A stretch of 9,160 nucleotides of DNA, taken from the NCBI GenBank assembly GCA_010024485.1, contig RGGX01000041.1:1-9160 (forward strand), in the 5' to 3' direction. This stretch comes from Actinomycetota bacterium (GTDB lineage: Bacteria > Actinomycetota > Acidimicrobiia > Acidimicrobiales > Ilumatobacteraceae). Below the pieces are notes generated by a model, which ran no database searches, was not told where the DNA came from, and was given only the letters and a program-made list of their open reading frames with translations. The position numbers were made by a program, and so were the translations under genes. Below, in pieces: positions 1-6,601 of this stretch (positions within the stretch are counted from its first letter, which is position 1; each line of letters begins with the position of its first letter).

Positions 1-750
1 GAACAGGACCTCGCCGCCTTCGTCGACGCCTTCCGCACGGCGCGCGCCGGCGACCAACCACCCGATGCGCAGATCCTCCTCAAGCAGGTGCCCGACCCGC
101 ACCGGTTCGGCATCGCCGAACTCGACGACTCCGGCGACGTCATCCGACTCGTCGAGAAGCCCGCCGACCCACCGTCCGACCTCGCCCTCGTCGGCGTGTA
201 CCTCTTCGACGCCGGTATCCACGAGGCCGTCGCCGCCATCGAACCCTCGCCCCGAGGTGAACTCGAGATCACCGACGCCATCCAATGGCTCGTCGACCAG
301 GGGCGCCGGGTGCGCTGCGAACTCCTGACGGGCTGGTGGATCGACACCGGGAAACTCACCCCGCTCCTCGAGGCCAACCGGCTGCTACTCGAACGGATCG
401 ACACCACCATCGACGGCGAGGTCGACGAGGCCTCCGTCATCGACGGCCGCGTCCACATCGGCGCCGGGGCGACCGTCACCGGTTCCACCATCCGCGGCCC
501 CGTCGCCATCGGGCCCGGCGCCGTCATCGAGAACGCCTTCATCGGCCCCTTCTCCGCCATCGGTGCCCGCTGCCGAGTCGTGTCCTCCGAGATCGAGCAT
601 TCCGTGCTCATGGACGACTCCTCGGTCGTCGATGTGCCGCGACTCGAGGACAGCCTCATCGGATCGCACGCCGAGGTGATGCGCTCGCGCCGCAAACCGC
701 GGGCGCTGCGCCTCATGGTGGGCGACCACTGCCAGATCGATGCCGAATGA
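1..750 (+). CDS. rmlA: Glucose-1-phosphate thymidylyltransferase, long form (5' partial)
   Basis: First enzyme of dTDP-L-rhamnose synthesis: it joins glucose-1-phosphate and dTTP to give dTDP-glucose in the cytosol. The frame is open from base 1 to the TGA at 748-750, giving 249 C-terminal residues. Long-form RmlA/StrD-type proteins are about 355 residues, so roughly 105 are missing upstream, including the N-terminal GGxGTRL nucleotide loop. Visible here (numbered from the window start) are the FGIAEL strand (36-41), the sugar-phosphate-binding VEKP motif (51-54), ELEITDAI (87-94) and GWWIDTGK (111-118), a hallmark of the long form. From about residue 135 a hexapeptide-repeat left-handed beta-helix follows, ending near RSRRKPRALRLMVGDHCQI, also typical of the long form. 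It lies 21 bases before rmlC. The rml neighbours support the substrate assignment. Seen: motifs. Known: family role. Inferred: exact nucleotide. Confidence 0.93.
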   Translation, partial: EQDLAAFVDAFRTARAGDQPPDAQILLKQVPDPHRFGIAELDDSGDVIRLVEKPADPPSDLALVGVYLFDAGIHEAVAAIEPSPRGELEITDAIQWLVDQGRRVRCELLTGWWIDTGKLTPLLEANRLLLERIDTTIDGEVDEASVIDGRVHIGAGATVTGSTIRGPVAIGPGAVIENAFIGPFSAIGARCRVVSSEIEHSVLMDDSSVVDVPRLEDSLIGSHAEVMRSRRKPRALRLMVGDHCQIDAE

Positions 751-753
751 CCC

Positions 754-760
754 GGAGGAA
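754..760 (+). promoter_or_regulatory. Ribosome binding site for rmlC
   Basis: GGAGGAA lies in the 21-base gap after rmlA, 11 bases before the ATG at 772. It is a good anti-Shine-Dalgarno match with slightly long spacing and supports that start. This is the longest gap between genes in the window, and it holds no visible terminator or promoter. Confidence 0.6.
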
Positions 761-771
761 CGGGAGCCGAC

Positions 772-1338
772 ATGCCTGACGTACTGACCCTCGCCGACGC
801 CGTCGGAACCGACATCGCCGGAGTGCACGTGGTGCGACCACAGATCCACGGCGACGAGCGCGGTCTCTTCATCGAGACCTACCGCCGCGAATGGATCCCG
901 CAGGCCCGCGAGATGCTGCAGTCGAACCGGTCCAACAAGCAGGCCGGCGCCGTCGTCGGCCTCCACTACCACCTGCACCAGGCCGACTACTGGTACGTGC
1001 CGGCCGGCACCGCCCGCGTCGTCCTCCACGACCTCCGCGAGGGCGGACCGACCGACGGCAACACCGCCTGCTTCGACATCAGCGGCGAGAACCACTGGGG
1101 CGTGTACATCCCGCCCGGGGTCGCCCACGGCTTCGCCTCACTCACCGACGTCGTCATGACCTACCTCGTCGACGGCTACTACAACCCCGCCGACGAACTC
1201 GGCGTCGCCTGGGACGACCCGGCGCTCGGCGCCGACTGGGGGGTCACCGACCCGATCGTCTCCGAACGCGACCGCACCAACCCGCTGCGCGCCGACCTCC
1301 CCGAGGGTCGTCGCCCCTACTGGCCGATGCGCACCTGA
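772..1338 (+). CDS. rmlC: dTDP-4-dehydrorhamnose 3,5-epimerase, divergent RmlC-type cupin
   Basis: Third step of dTDP-rhamnose synthesis: double epimerisation at C3 and C5 of dTDP-4-keto-6-deoxyglucose. The 188 residues match the family's usual length. Family motifs are HGDERGLFIETY (26-37), GLHYH (63-67), GENHWGVYIPPGVAHGF (105-121), YYNP (136-139) and WDDPALG (147-153). By hand alignment to the Salmonella enzyme, the catalytic His63, Tyr133 and Asp170 correspond to His65, Tyr131 and Asp167 here. Two other substrate-site residues do not match: Arg60 is Val62, and Lys73 falls at about Asp72 in a loop three residues shorter, where the usual QGKLVR stretch reads ADYWYV. It may be a true RmlC with a remodelled pocket, or a related epimerase acting at only one carbon. 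Its place among rmlA, rmlB and rmlD, and the lack of another rmlC here, favour the true RmlC role. Confidence 0.87.
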   Translation: MPDVLTLADAVGTDIAGVHVVRPQIHGDERGLFIETYRREWIPQAREMLQSNRSNKQAGAVVGLHYHLHQADYWYVPAGTARVVLHDLREGGPTDGNTACFDISGENHWGVYIPPGVAHGFASLTDVVMTYLVDGYYNPADELGVAWDDPALGADWGVTDPIVSERDRTNPLRADLPEGRRPYWPMRT

Positions 1339-1341
1339 GGA
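1337..1341 (+). promoter_or_regulatory. Ribosome binding site for rmlB overlapping the rmlC stop
   Basis: GAGGA starts inside the rmlC stop codon (TGA 1336-1338) and ends 4 bases before the rmlB ATG at 1346. The overlap implies that ribosomes finishing rmlC load directly onto rmlB. It supports the chosen start, which also places the TGGAGFIGS loop at the very N-terminus as expected. Confidence 0.55.
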
Positions 1342-1345
1342 CCAC

Positions 1346-2305
1346 ATGAAGTACTTCGTCACCGGCGGCGCCGGATTCATCGGATCGAACTACGTGCGCT
1401 GGCTCCTCGCCAACAGCGACCACGAGATCACCGTCTACGACAAGCTCACCTACGCCGGGAACCTCGACAACCTCCGCGACGTGCTCGACGACCCGCGCTG
1501 CACCTTCGTGCAGGGTGACATCTGCGACCGCGACACCGTCGAGGAGCACCTGCCCGGACACGAGATCGTCGTCCACTTCGCCGCCGAGAGCCACGTCGAC
1601 CGCTCCATCGTCGACCCCTACGCGTTCGTGCACACCAACGTGTTCGGCACCAACGTGCTCTGCGACGTCGCCAACCGATCCGAGATCGACCGCTTCGTGC
1701 ACATCTCCACCGACGAGACCTACGGCTCGATCGACGTCGGCTCGTTCACCGAGACCGACCGGCTCAACCCCCGCTCGCCCTACTCGGCGGCCAAGGCCGG
1801 CTCCGACCTCATCGCCCTCTCCTACGTGACCACCTACGGCATGCCGGTGGTCGTCACCCGGTGCTCCAACAACTACGGGCCCTATCAGTATCCCGAGAAG
1901 CTCATCCCGCTGTTCACCACCAACCTGCTCGACGGGCACAAGGTGCCCCTCTACGGCGACGGCGGCAACGTGCGCGACTGGATCCACGTGGAAGACCACA
2001 ACCGCGCCGTCCAGGTCGTGCTCGAACGCGGCGAGATCGGCGAGATCTACAACATCGGCGCCCACAACGAGATCACCAACCGCGAGATCACCCACCGCCT
2101 CATCGAACTGTGCGGACGCGACGAGTCGTTCATCGAACCCGTCGCCGACCGCCTCGGCCACGACCGCCGCTACTCGGTCGACATCGACCGCATCACCGCC
2201 CTCGGCTGGAGCCTGACCCGCGACTTCGAGACCGGACTCGCCGAGACCGTCGAGTGGTACCGCGACCATCGCGACTGGTGGGAGCCGCTCAAGGCGAGGA
2301 CCTGA
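1346..2305 (+). CDS. rmlB: dTDP-glucose 4,6-dehydratase
   Basis: Second step of the pathway: NAD+-dependent conversion of dTDP-glucose to dTDP-4-keto-6-deoxyglucose, in the cytosol. The 319 residues form an extended short-chain dehydrogenase. Visible are the NAD-binding loop TGGAGFIGS (6-14), the signature YDKLTYAGNLDNL (31-43), HFAAESHVDRS (77-87), the catalytic Thr122-Asp123-Glu124 in STDETYG (121-127), Tyr146-x-x-x-Lys150 in YSAAK, and SNNYGPYQYPEKLIPLF (174-190). The Asp-Glu pair after Thr separates the dehydratase from epimerases. One small oddity is STDETYG, where the family usually has STDEVYG. The stop codon TGA (2303-2305) shares its last base with the rmlD ATG. All key residues are intact. 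Confidence 0.97.
   Translation: MKYFVTGGAGFIGSNYVRWLLANSDHEITVYDKLTYAGNLDNLRDVLDDPRCTFVQGDICDRDTVEEHLPGHEIVVHFAAESHVDRSIVDPYAFVHTNVFGTNVLCDVANRSEIDRFVHISTDETYGSIDVGSFTETDRLNPRSPYSAAKAGSDLIALSYVTTYGMPVVVTRCSNNYGPYQYPEKLIPLFTTNLLDGHKVPLYGDGGNVRDWIHVEDHNRAVQVVLERGEIGEIYNIGAHNEITNREITHRLIELCGRDESFIEPVADRLGHDRRYSVDIDRITALGWSLTRDFETGLAETVEWYRDHRDWWEPLKART
2296..2300 (+). promoter_or_regulatory. Ribosome binding site for rmlD inside the end of rmlB
   Basis: GAGGA lies within the last codons of rmlB, 4 bases before the ATG at 2305. Together with the one-base TGATG overlap it fixes the rmlD start and indicates translational coupling of the two genes. Confidence 0.5.
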
Positions 2306-3159
2306 TGCGGATCCTCGTCACCGGTGCCGACGGCCAACTCGGCCGCGACGTCGCGCGCGTCTGCGCTGAAGCCGGCGACGAGGTCACCCCGGTCGGCCGC
2401 GACCGACTGGACATCACCGATCGCGCCGCCGTCCACGCCGCCGTCGCCGCTCTCCGACCCGACGCCGTCATCAACTGCGCCGCCCACACCGCCGTCGACG
2501 CCTGCGAATCCGAGGAGGAACGAGCCCACCTCATCAACGGCCTCGCCGTTCGCTGGCTCGCCGAGGCCGTCGACACCCACCGGAGCCACCTCGTGCAGAT
2601 CAGCACCGACTACGTCTTCGACGGCACCCTCGACCGCCCGTACCACGAGTGGGACACCGTCAACCCGACCAGCGCCTACGGGCGATCCAAACTCGCCGGC
2701 GAGACCGAGGCCGCCGCCCTCGGCAGCCGAGCCGCCACCGTGCGCACCTCCTGGGTGTGCGGAGAGCACGGCAACAACATGGTCGCCACCGTCCTCCGGC
2801 TCATCGGCGAACGTGACCACCTCAGCTTCGTCAACGACCAGATCGGCAACCCCACCTTCACCGCCGACCTCGCCGTCGCCCTGCGCGAGGTCGCCCTCGA
2901 ACGGCGGAGCGGCATCCACCACCTCACCAACACCGGACCGGTCTCCTGGTACGAGTTCGTGCGCGAGATCGTCTCCGCCGCCGGCCGCGACCCGTCGATG
3001 GTCAGTCCGATCACGACCGCCGACCTCGACCCGCCGCGCCCCGCGCCGCGCCCGGCCAACAGCGTGCTCGACAACGCCGTGTGGCGCCTCGCCGGCCACA
3101 AGCCGCTCCGGCACCACAGCGAACCACTCGCCGAACTCGTGGCGCGCCTCACCGGGTGA
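2305..3159 (+). CDS. rmlD: dTDP-4-dehydrorhamnose reductase
   Basis: Last step of dTDP-L-rhamnose synthesis: NAD(P)H-dependent reduction of dTDP-4-keto-rhamnose at C4. The 284 residues match the family's usual length. Visible are the N-terminal nucleotide loop GADGQLG (7-13), DITDRAAV (36-43), NCAAHTAVDACE (57-68, where the family usually has Tyr in place of His61), STDYVFDG (100-107), Tyr125-x-x-x-Lys129 in YGRSKLAGE, NDQIGNPT (177-184) and the C-terminal PRPANSVLDN (248-257), which is characteristic of RmlD. The start is fixed by the TGATG overlap with rmlB and a GAGGA site. An in-frame reading continues upstream to 1861, but that part is rmlB read out of frame. The next gene begins 4 bases after the stop. 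Confidence 0.96.
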   Translation: MRILVTGADGQLGRDVARVCAEAGDEVTPVGRDRLDITDRAAVHAAVAALRPDAVINCAAHTAVDACESEEERAHLINGLAVRWLAEAVDTHRSHLVQISTDYVFDGTLDRPYHEWDTVNPTSAYGRSKLAGETEAAALGSRAATVRTSWVCGEHGNNMVATVLRLIGERDHLSFVNDQIGNPTFTADLAVALREVALERRSGIHHLTNTGPVSWYEFVREIVSAAGRDPSMVSPITTADLDPPRPAPRPANSVLDNAVWRLAGHKPLRHHSEPLAELVARLTG

Positions 3160-3163
3160 GACC

Positions 3164-4228
3164 GTGCGCGTCGCGTACACCCTGGAGCAGTGCTGGCACG
3201 ACGTGCCGGGAGGCACCGCCGTCGCCACCCTCCGGGTCGCCACCGAACTCACCGCCCACCACGGCATCGAACTCGTCGGCGTCGCCGGACGTCATCGTCA
3301 CCCCGCGGTCGCCGGTTTCGAACCGACCGTCCCGGTCAGCACCGTCCCCCTCGCCCGACCACTGCTGTACGACGCCTGGATCCGGCTCCGCTGGCCCCTC
3401 GTCGAATCGGCCACCGGTCCCGTCGACCTGTGTCACTCGACTGCCGGCATCCCGGCGCCGAGTCGAGCGCCCGCCATCGTCACCCTCCACGACGTCGCCT
3501 TCCTGCGGCGACCCGACCGACTGACCCGCCGGGGCGCCCGCGTCCTCACCCGAGCCGTCGACCGGGCCCGTTCCGCCCGCCTCATCACCTGCCCGAGCGC
3601 GACCGTCGCCCGCGAACTCGCCGAGCGCGGATTCGCCGAGGAGCGCATCCGCGTCATCCCCTGGGGGGTCGACCCGCATCACACCACCGCCGACGACATC
3701 GCCCGCGCGCGCGACACCCACCACCTCCCCGCCGACTACGTGCTCGCCGTCGGCACCCTCGAACCCCGCAAGAACCTGCGGCGCCTCATCGCCGCCATGG
3801 AACACATCGACCTGCCGCTCGTGGTCGCCGGCGCCGACGGCTGGGGAGGCATCGCCCGCGAGCTCGCCGACAGCAGCGACGTCCGGTTCCTCGGACACGT
3901 CGATCCCGCCGACTTGCCCGCGCTCTACAGCGCCGCGCAACTGCTCGCCTACCCCAGCGAGGACGAGGGCTTCGGCCTGCCCGTGCTCGAGGCGATGAGC
4001 GCCGGCACCCCGGTGGTCACCAGCCGCGGCACCGCCACCGAGGACGTCGCCGGGGGAGCAGCCGTACTCGTCGACCCCTACGACACCGACTCCATCACCG
4101 CCGGCATCCAGACCGCTCTCGCCGACCGCGAGCGGCTCATCGCCCTCGGACACGATCGCGCCACGCAGCACACCTGGGCCGCGACCGCCGCCGCCACCGC
4201 CACCGCCTACCGCGAGGCGCTCGGATGA
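3164..4228 (+). CDS. Glycosyltransferase family 4 (GT-B fold)
   Basis: Retaining glycosyltransferase that moves a sugar from a nucleotide donor to a growing glycan at the cytosolic face of the membrane. The chosen start is GTG 3164, 4 bases after rmlD; it puts the first Rossmann strand (MRVAYTLEQ) at the N-terminus, though only a weak GTGAG precedes it. The 354 residues have the usual two-domain layout. The N-lobe has VPGGTAVATL (14-23) and a LHD motif (108-110). The C-lobe has the linker strand LAVGTLEPRKN (194-204), typical of GT4, then EDEGFGLPVLEAM (266-278) with the EX7E pair Glu268 and Glu276, and AGTPVV (280-285). No signal peptide or membrane span is seen. Being directly downstream of rmlD makes rhamnose a plausible donor sugar, but neither donor nor acceptor can be read from the sequence. 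Its stop overlaps the next start (ATGA, 4225-4228). Confidence 0.93.
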   Translation: MRVAYTLEQCWHDVPGGTAVATLRVATELTAHHGIELVGVAGRHRHPAVAGFEPTVPVSTVPLARPLLYDAWIRLRWPLVESATGPVDLCHSTAGIPAPSRAPAIVTLHDVAFLRRPDRLTRRGARVLTRAVDRARSARLITCPSATVARELAERGFAEERIRVIPWGVDPHHTTADDIARARDTHHLPADYVLAVGTLEPRKNLRRLIAAMEHIDLPLVVAGADGWGGIARELADSSDVRFLGHVDPADLPALYSAAQLLAYPSEDEGFGLPVLEAMSAGTPVVTSRGTATEDVAGGAAVLVDPYDTDSITAGIQTALADRERLIALGHDRATQHTWAATAAATATAYREALG

Positions 4229-5349
4229 TCCACGCGGCGGTCAACCTGCTGTGGTGCGCCCACGGCCGAGTCGGCGGCTCCGAGGAGTACCTGGTTCGCC
4301 AACTCGACGGCCTCGCCGACGTCGCCCCGGAGATCTCCTGCGACCTCCACCTCGGGAAGCCGCTCGCCGAGGCCCACCCGTCCCTTCGCCGCCACCGGCT
4401 CCGCACCACCGGACTCGACGTGGACCGTCGAGCCATCCGAATCCCCGTCGAGCACACCGCCTTCGCGATCGGCACCCGTGGAGCCGACCTCGTGCACCAC
4501 GGCGGAGGCACCGCGCCGCTGTGGGGCCGCGGACCCCGCGTCGTGACCGTCCACGACCTCCAGTACCTGCGCCTCCCGCAGTACTTCACCCGGGCACGGC
4601 TCACCTACCTGCGGGCGATGATGGGTCAGAGCGTGCGGCGGGCGACCGTCGTGACGACGCCCACCGCCCACGTGGCCACCACCGTCACCGAGGCCTTCGG
4701 CATCGACCCCGACCGCATCGTGGTCGTACCCCACGGCGTACCGGCCCCGCGCACCAGCGCCGACGAGATCGCCGCGACCCGCGAGCGATACCTCGGGGCT
4801 GACGACCGCGGCGGCCGGCTCGTGCTCCTGCCCGCCATCACCCACCCCCACAAGGGGCACCTCCGACTCATCTCCGCCTTCGCCCGCTGGTCGACCCCCG
4901 TCGACCGCCTGGTGCTCATCGGGGGAGTCGGTGCTGCCGAGCAGGACGTGATGAACGCCATCCGCACCAGCGATGTCGCTGAACGCATCGATCGTCCCGG
5001 CCGCGTCGACGACGACCAGCGAGACTCCCTGATCGCCGCTGCCGACGTACTCGTCCTGCCGAGTGAGGAGGAGGGCTTCGGCGCCCCGGTCATTGAGGCC
5101 ATGGCCGCCGGCACCCCCGTCATCGTCTCCGACATCCCCGCGCTCGTCGAGGTCGGTGGGGGAGCGGCTGTGGTCGCGACCGACGGCATCGACACCCTCG
5201 TCGAGGCGCTCGAGACCGCCGTCGCCGATCGCGATCGGCTGATCGCCGCCGGCCTCGAACGCTCGCGGCACTTCACCACCGCGACCAGTGGCGCGGCACT
5301 CGCCGCGGCCTATCGGAAGGCGGTCGGCATGGAGGAGGAGACGCCATGA
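4225..5349 (+). CDS. Glycosyltransferase family 4, second copy
   Basis: Second GT-B retaining glycosyltransferase, 374 residues. Its N-terminus has the glycine loop VGGSEEYLVRQL (16-27), usual in GT4 enzymes, and a VTVHDLQYL segment (107-115) matching the first enzyme's LHD region. The C-lobe has PHGV (169-172), the basic loop ITHPHKGH (205-212), then EEEGFGAPVIEAM (281-293) with the EX7E pair Glu283 and Glu291, and AGTPVIVSDIPALVEV (295-310). It starts in an ATGA overlap with the preceding gene, with GAGG at 4214-4217 seven bases upstream. It is clearly related to its neighbour but diverges throughout, especially in the acceptor-binding N-lobe, so the two probably form different linkages. 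Its last codons contain the ribosome binding site of the next gene. Donor and acceptor are unknown. Confidence 0.93.
   Translation: MIHAAVNLLWCAHGRVGGSEEYLVRQLDGLADVAPEISCDLHLGKPLAEAHPSLRRHRLRTTGLDVDRRAIRIPVEHTAFAIGTRGADLVHHGGGTAPLWGRGPRVVTVHDLQYLRLPQYFTRARLTYLRAMMGQSVRRATVVTTPTAHVATTVTEAFGIDPDRIVVVPHGVPAPRTSADEIAATRERYLGADDRGGRLVLLPAITHPHKGHLRLISAFARWSTPVDRLVLIGGVGAAEQDVMNAIRTSDVAERIDRPGRVDDDQRDSLIAAADVLVLPSEEEGFGAPVIEAMAAGTPVIVSDIPALVEVGGGAAVVATDGIDTLVEALETAVADRDRLIAAGLERSRHFTTATSGAALAAAYRKAVGMEEETP
5331..5340 (+). promoter_or_regulatory. Strong ribosome binding site for the third glycosyltransferase
   Basis: GGAGGAGGAG is the best Shine-Dalgarno match I saw in the window and sits 5 bases before the ATG at 5346. 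It lies inside the previous gene, where it encodes the Glu-rich tail GMEEETP. The tail may therefore reflect selection for the binding site rather than for protein function. Confidence 0.65.
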
Positions 5350-6590
5350 GGATCGTCGTGATCTGCCCCCACTTCGCTCCCGACACGGCCCCCACCGGCA
5401 CCGTCATGACCCGCATCGTCGCCGAACTCGCCGACCGGGGACACGAACTCCACGTCGTCACCTCGCTGCCCTGGTACCGCGAGCACGCCGTCGAGGACGG
5501 CTGGACCGGTCGACTCGTCCGCCGTCAGACCACCGACTGGGGTTCGATCAGCAGGATCCATCCCTTCCCCGCGGCCGACAAGGCCAACCTGTTGCGACGG
5601 GCGATCGCCTTCATCGCCTTCAGCATCATCGCCGTCCCCGTCGCCCTCACCGCCGGAGGACGACCCCGACGCGTCGACGCGGTGCTCGCCATGTCCCCAC
5701 CGCTCACCCTCGGAGGGGTCGGCGCCCTCGTCGCCCGTCTGCGATCAGGTCGCGCCGTGTTCAACATCCAGGACGTGTTCCCCGACGCCGCGGTGCGAAC
5801 CGGTGCGATCACGAACCGTCGCGTGATCGCCGCCGCCGAACGCCTCGAACGGCTCACCTATCGACTCTCCGACACCGTGACCGTGTTGAGCGAGGACCTC
5901 CGCGACAACGTCAGCGCCAAGATGCCCGCCGAACGTCGCGATGACGTCGCCGTCATCGCCAACTTCGTCGACACCGACCTCATTACCCCCGGCCCGCGCG
6001 ACAACGCCTACCGCCGCGAGCACGACCTCAGCGGCACCGTCGCCATGTACGCCGGTAACGTCGGCTTCTCGCAGTCGCTCGACACCGTCATCGAAGCGGC
6101 GCGGCAGCTCGACGACATCACCTTCGTCATCAACGGTGACGGAGCGGCCCGCGAACGACTCGAGCACCAGGCCGACGGCCTGCCCAACGTCAGGTTCGTC
6201 GGCTACCAGGCCCCCGACCGGCTCGCCGAGGTGCTCGCCGCCGCCGACATCCACCTCGTACCGCTCCGAGCCGGACTCGGCTCGGTGAGCGTGCCCTCCA
6301 AGACCTACACCGCCCTCGCCGCCGCGCGACCGGTGATCGCCGCCGTCGACCCCGGGACGGCCATCGACCGACTCGTCACCGACACCGCATGCGGTATCTG
6401 CGTCGCCCCCGATGACACCGAGGCCCTGGTCGGAGCCCTGCGCGAACTCGCGGGCGACCCCGAACGGCAGCGACGCCTCGGCGAATCGGGCCGCGCCTGG
6501 GCCGTCGATCACGCCTCTCCGGCCGCCGTCGGCGAGGCCTACGAGCGGGTGCTCTCGCGCCGACCGGTCAACCCACGGTCGTCCCGATAG
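5346..6590 (+). CDS. WbuB-like glycosyltransferase (GT4 clan, no EX7E)
   Basis: Third glycosyltransferase, 414 residues, of the type found in O-antigen and capsule loci. The N-terminus ICPHFAPDTAPTGTVMTRI (6-24) is the usual opening of this subfamily. A hydrophobic stretch at about 86-103 may hold the enzyme on the membrane, as is common for this group. Further motifs are MSPPLTLGGVGAL (116-128), FNIQDVFPDAAV (139-150, the family's QDLWP-type site), MYAGNVGFSQSLDTVIEA (234-251), and SVPSKTYTALAAARPVIA (315-332), which stands where EX7E is found in classic GT4 enzymes. The start is well fixed by an ATGA overlap (5346-5349) and a strong ribosome binding site. The order of the three transferases does not by itself give the order of sugars. 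Donor and acceptor are unknown. Confidence 0.92.
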   Translation: MRIVVICPHFAPDTAPTGTVMTRIVAELADRGHELHVVTSLPWYREHAVEDGWTGRLVRRQTTDWGSISRIHPFPAADKANLLRRAIAFIAFSIIAVPVALTAGGRPRRVDAVLAMSPPLTLGGVGALVARLRSGRAVFNIQDVFPDAAVRTGAITNRRVIAAAERLERLTYRLSDTVTVLSEDLRDNVSAKMPAERRDDVAVIANFVDTDLITPGPRDNAYRREHDLSGTVAMYAGNVGFSQSLDTVIEAARQLDDITFVINGDGAARERLEHQADGLPNVRFVGYQAPDRLAEVLAAADIHLVPLRAGLGSVSVPSKTYTALAAARPVIAAVDPGTAIDRLVTDTACGICVAPDDTEALVGALRELAGDPERQRRLGESGRAWAVDHASPAAVGEAYERVLSRRPVNPRSSR

Positions 6591-6593
6591 CCT
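6588..6593 (+). promoter_or_regulatory. Possible -10 box (TANNNT) overlapping the glycosyltransferase stop
   Basis: TAGCCT fits the minimal actinobacterial -10 pattern TANNNT and ends 8 bases before the GTG at 6602. Transcription could therefore begin at or next to that start codon and give a leaderless mRNA. No convincing -35 element is seen. A short pattern like this often arises by chance, so this is a weak call, supported mainly by the lack of any ribosome binding site for the following gene. Confidence 0.2.
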
Positions 6594-6601
6594 CCCCACG
6601 C

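Noticed and set aside
1244..2269. Long reverse-strand open frame (341 codons) opposite rmlC/rmlB, with similar ones at 2170-3267, 3149-4171, 4207-5271, 5745-6614 and 8223-9047
   Set aside because: These are antisense mirrors of high-G+C coding genes. Their translations are Val/Gly/Asp-rich with no domain motifs, while the + strand frames carry clear family motifs.
1861..2304. Upstream extension of rmlD to an earlier start, and likewise 3190-4224 for the second glycosyltransferase and 7255-7353 for the nucleotidyltransferase
   Set aside because: The added parts are Arg/Pro-rich off-frame readings of the preceding genes. The family nucleotide-binding loops begin right after the starts I chose.
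2324..3163. In-frame upstream extension of the first glycosyltransferase, which would make a 634-residue protein
   Set aside because: This part is rmlD read in another frame and gives a Pro/Ser/Thr/Arg-rich translation without motifs. The real start is the GTG at 3164.
5600..5660. Hydrophobic segment of the third glycosyltransferase (about residues 86-103) as a true transmembrane helix
   Set aside because: Members of this glycosyltransferase group often have such a segment for monotopic membrane contact inside the N-lobe. It was kept as a membrane-association note, not a membrane-spanning call.
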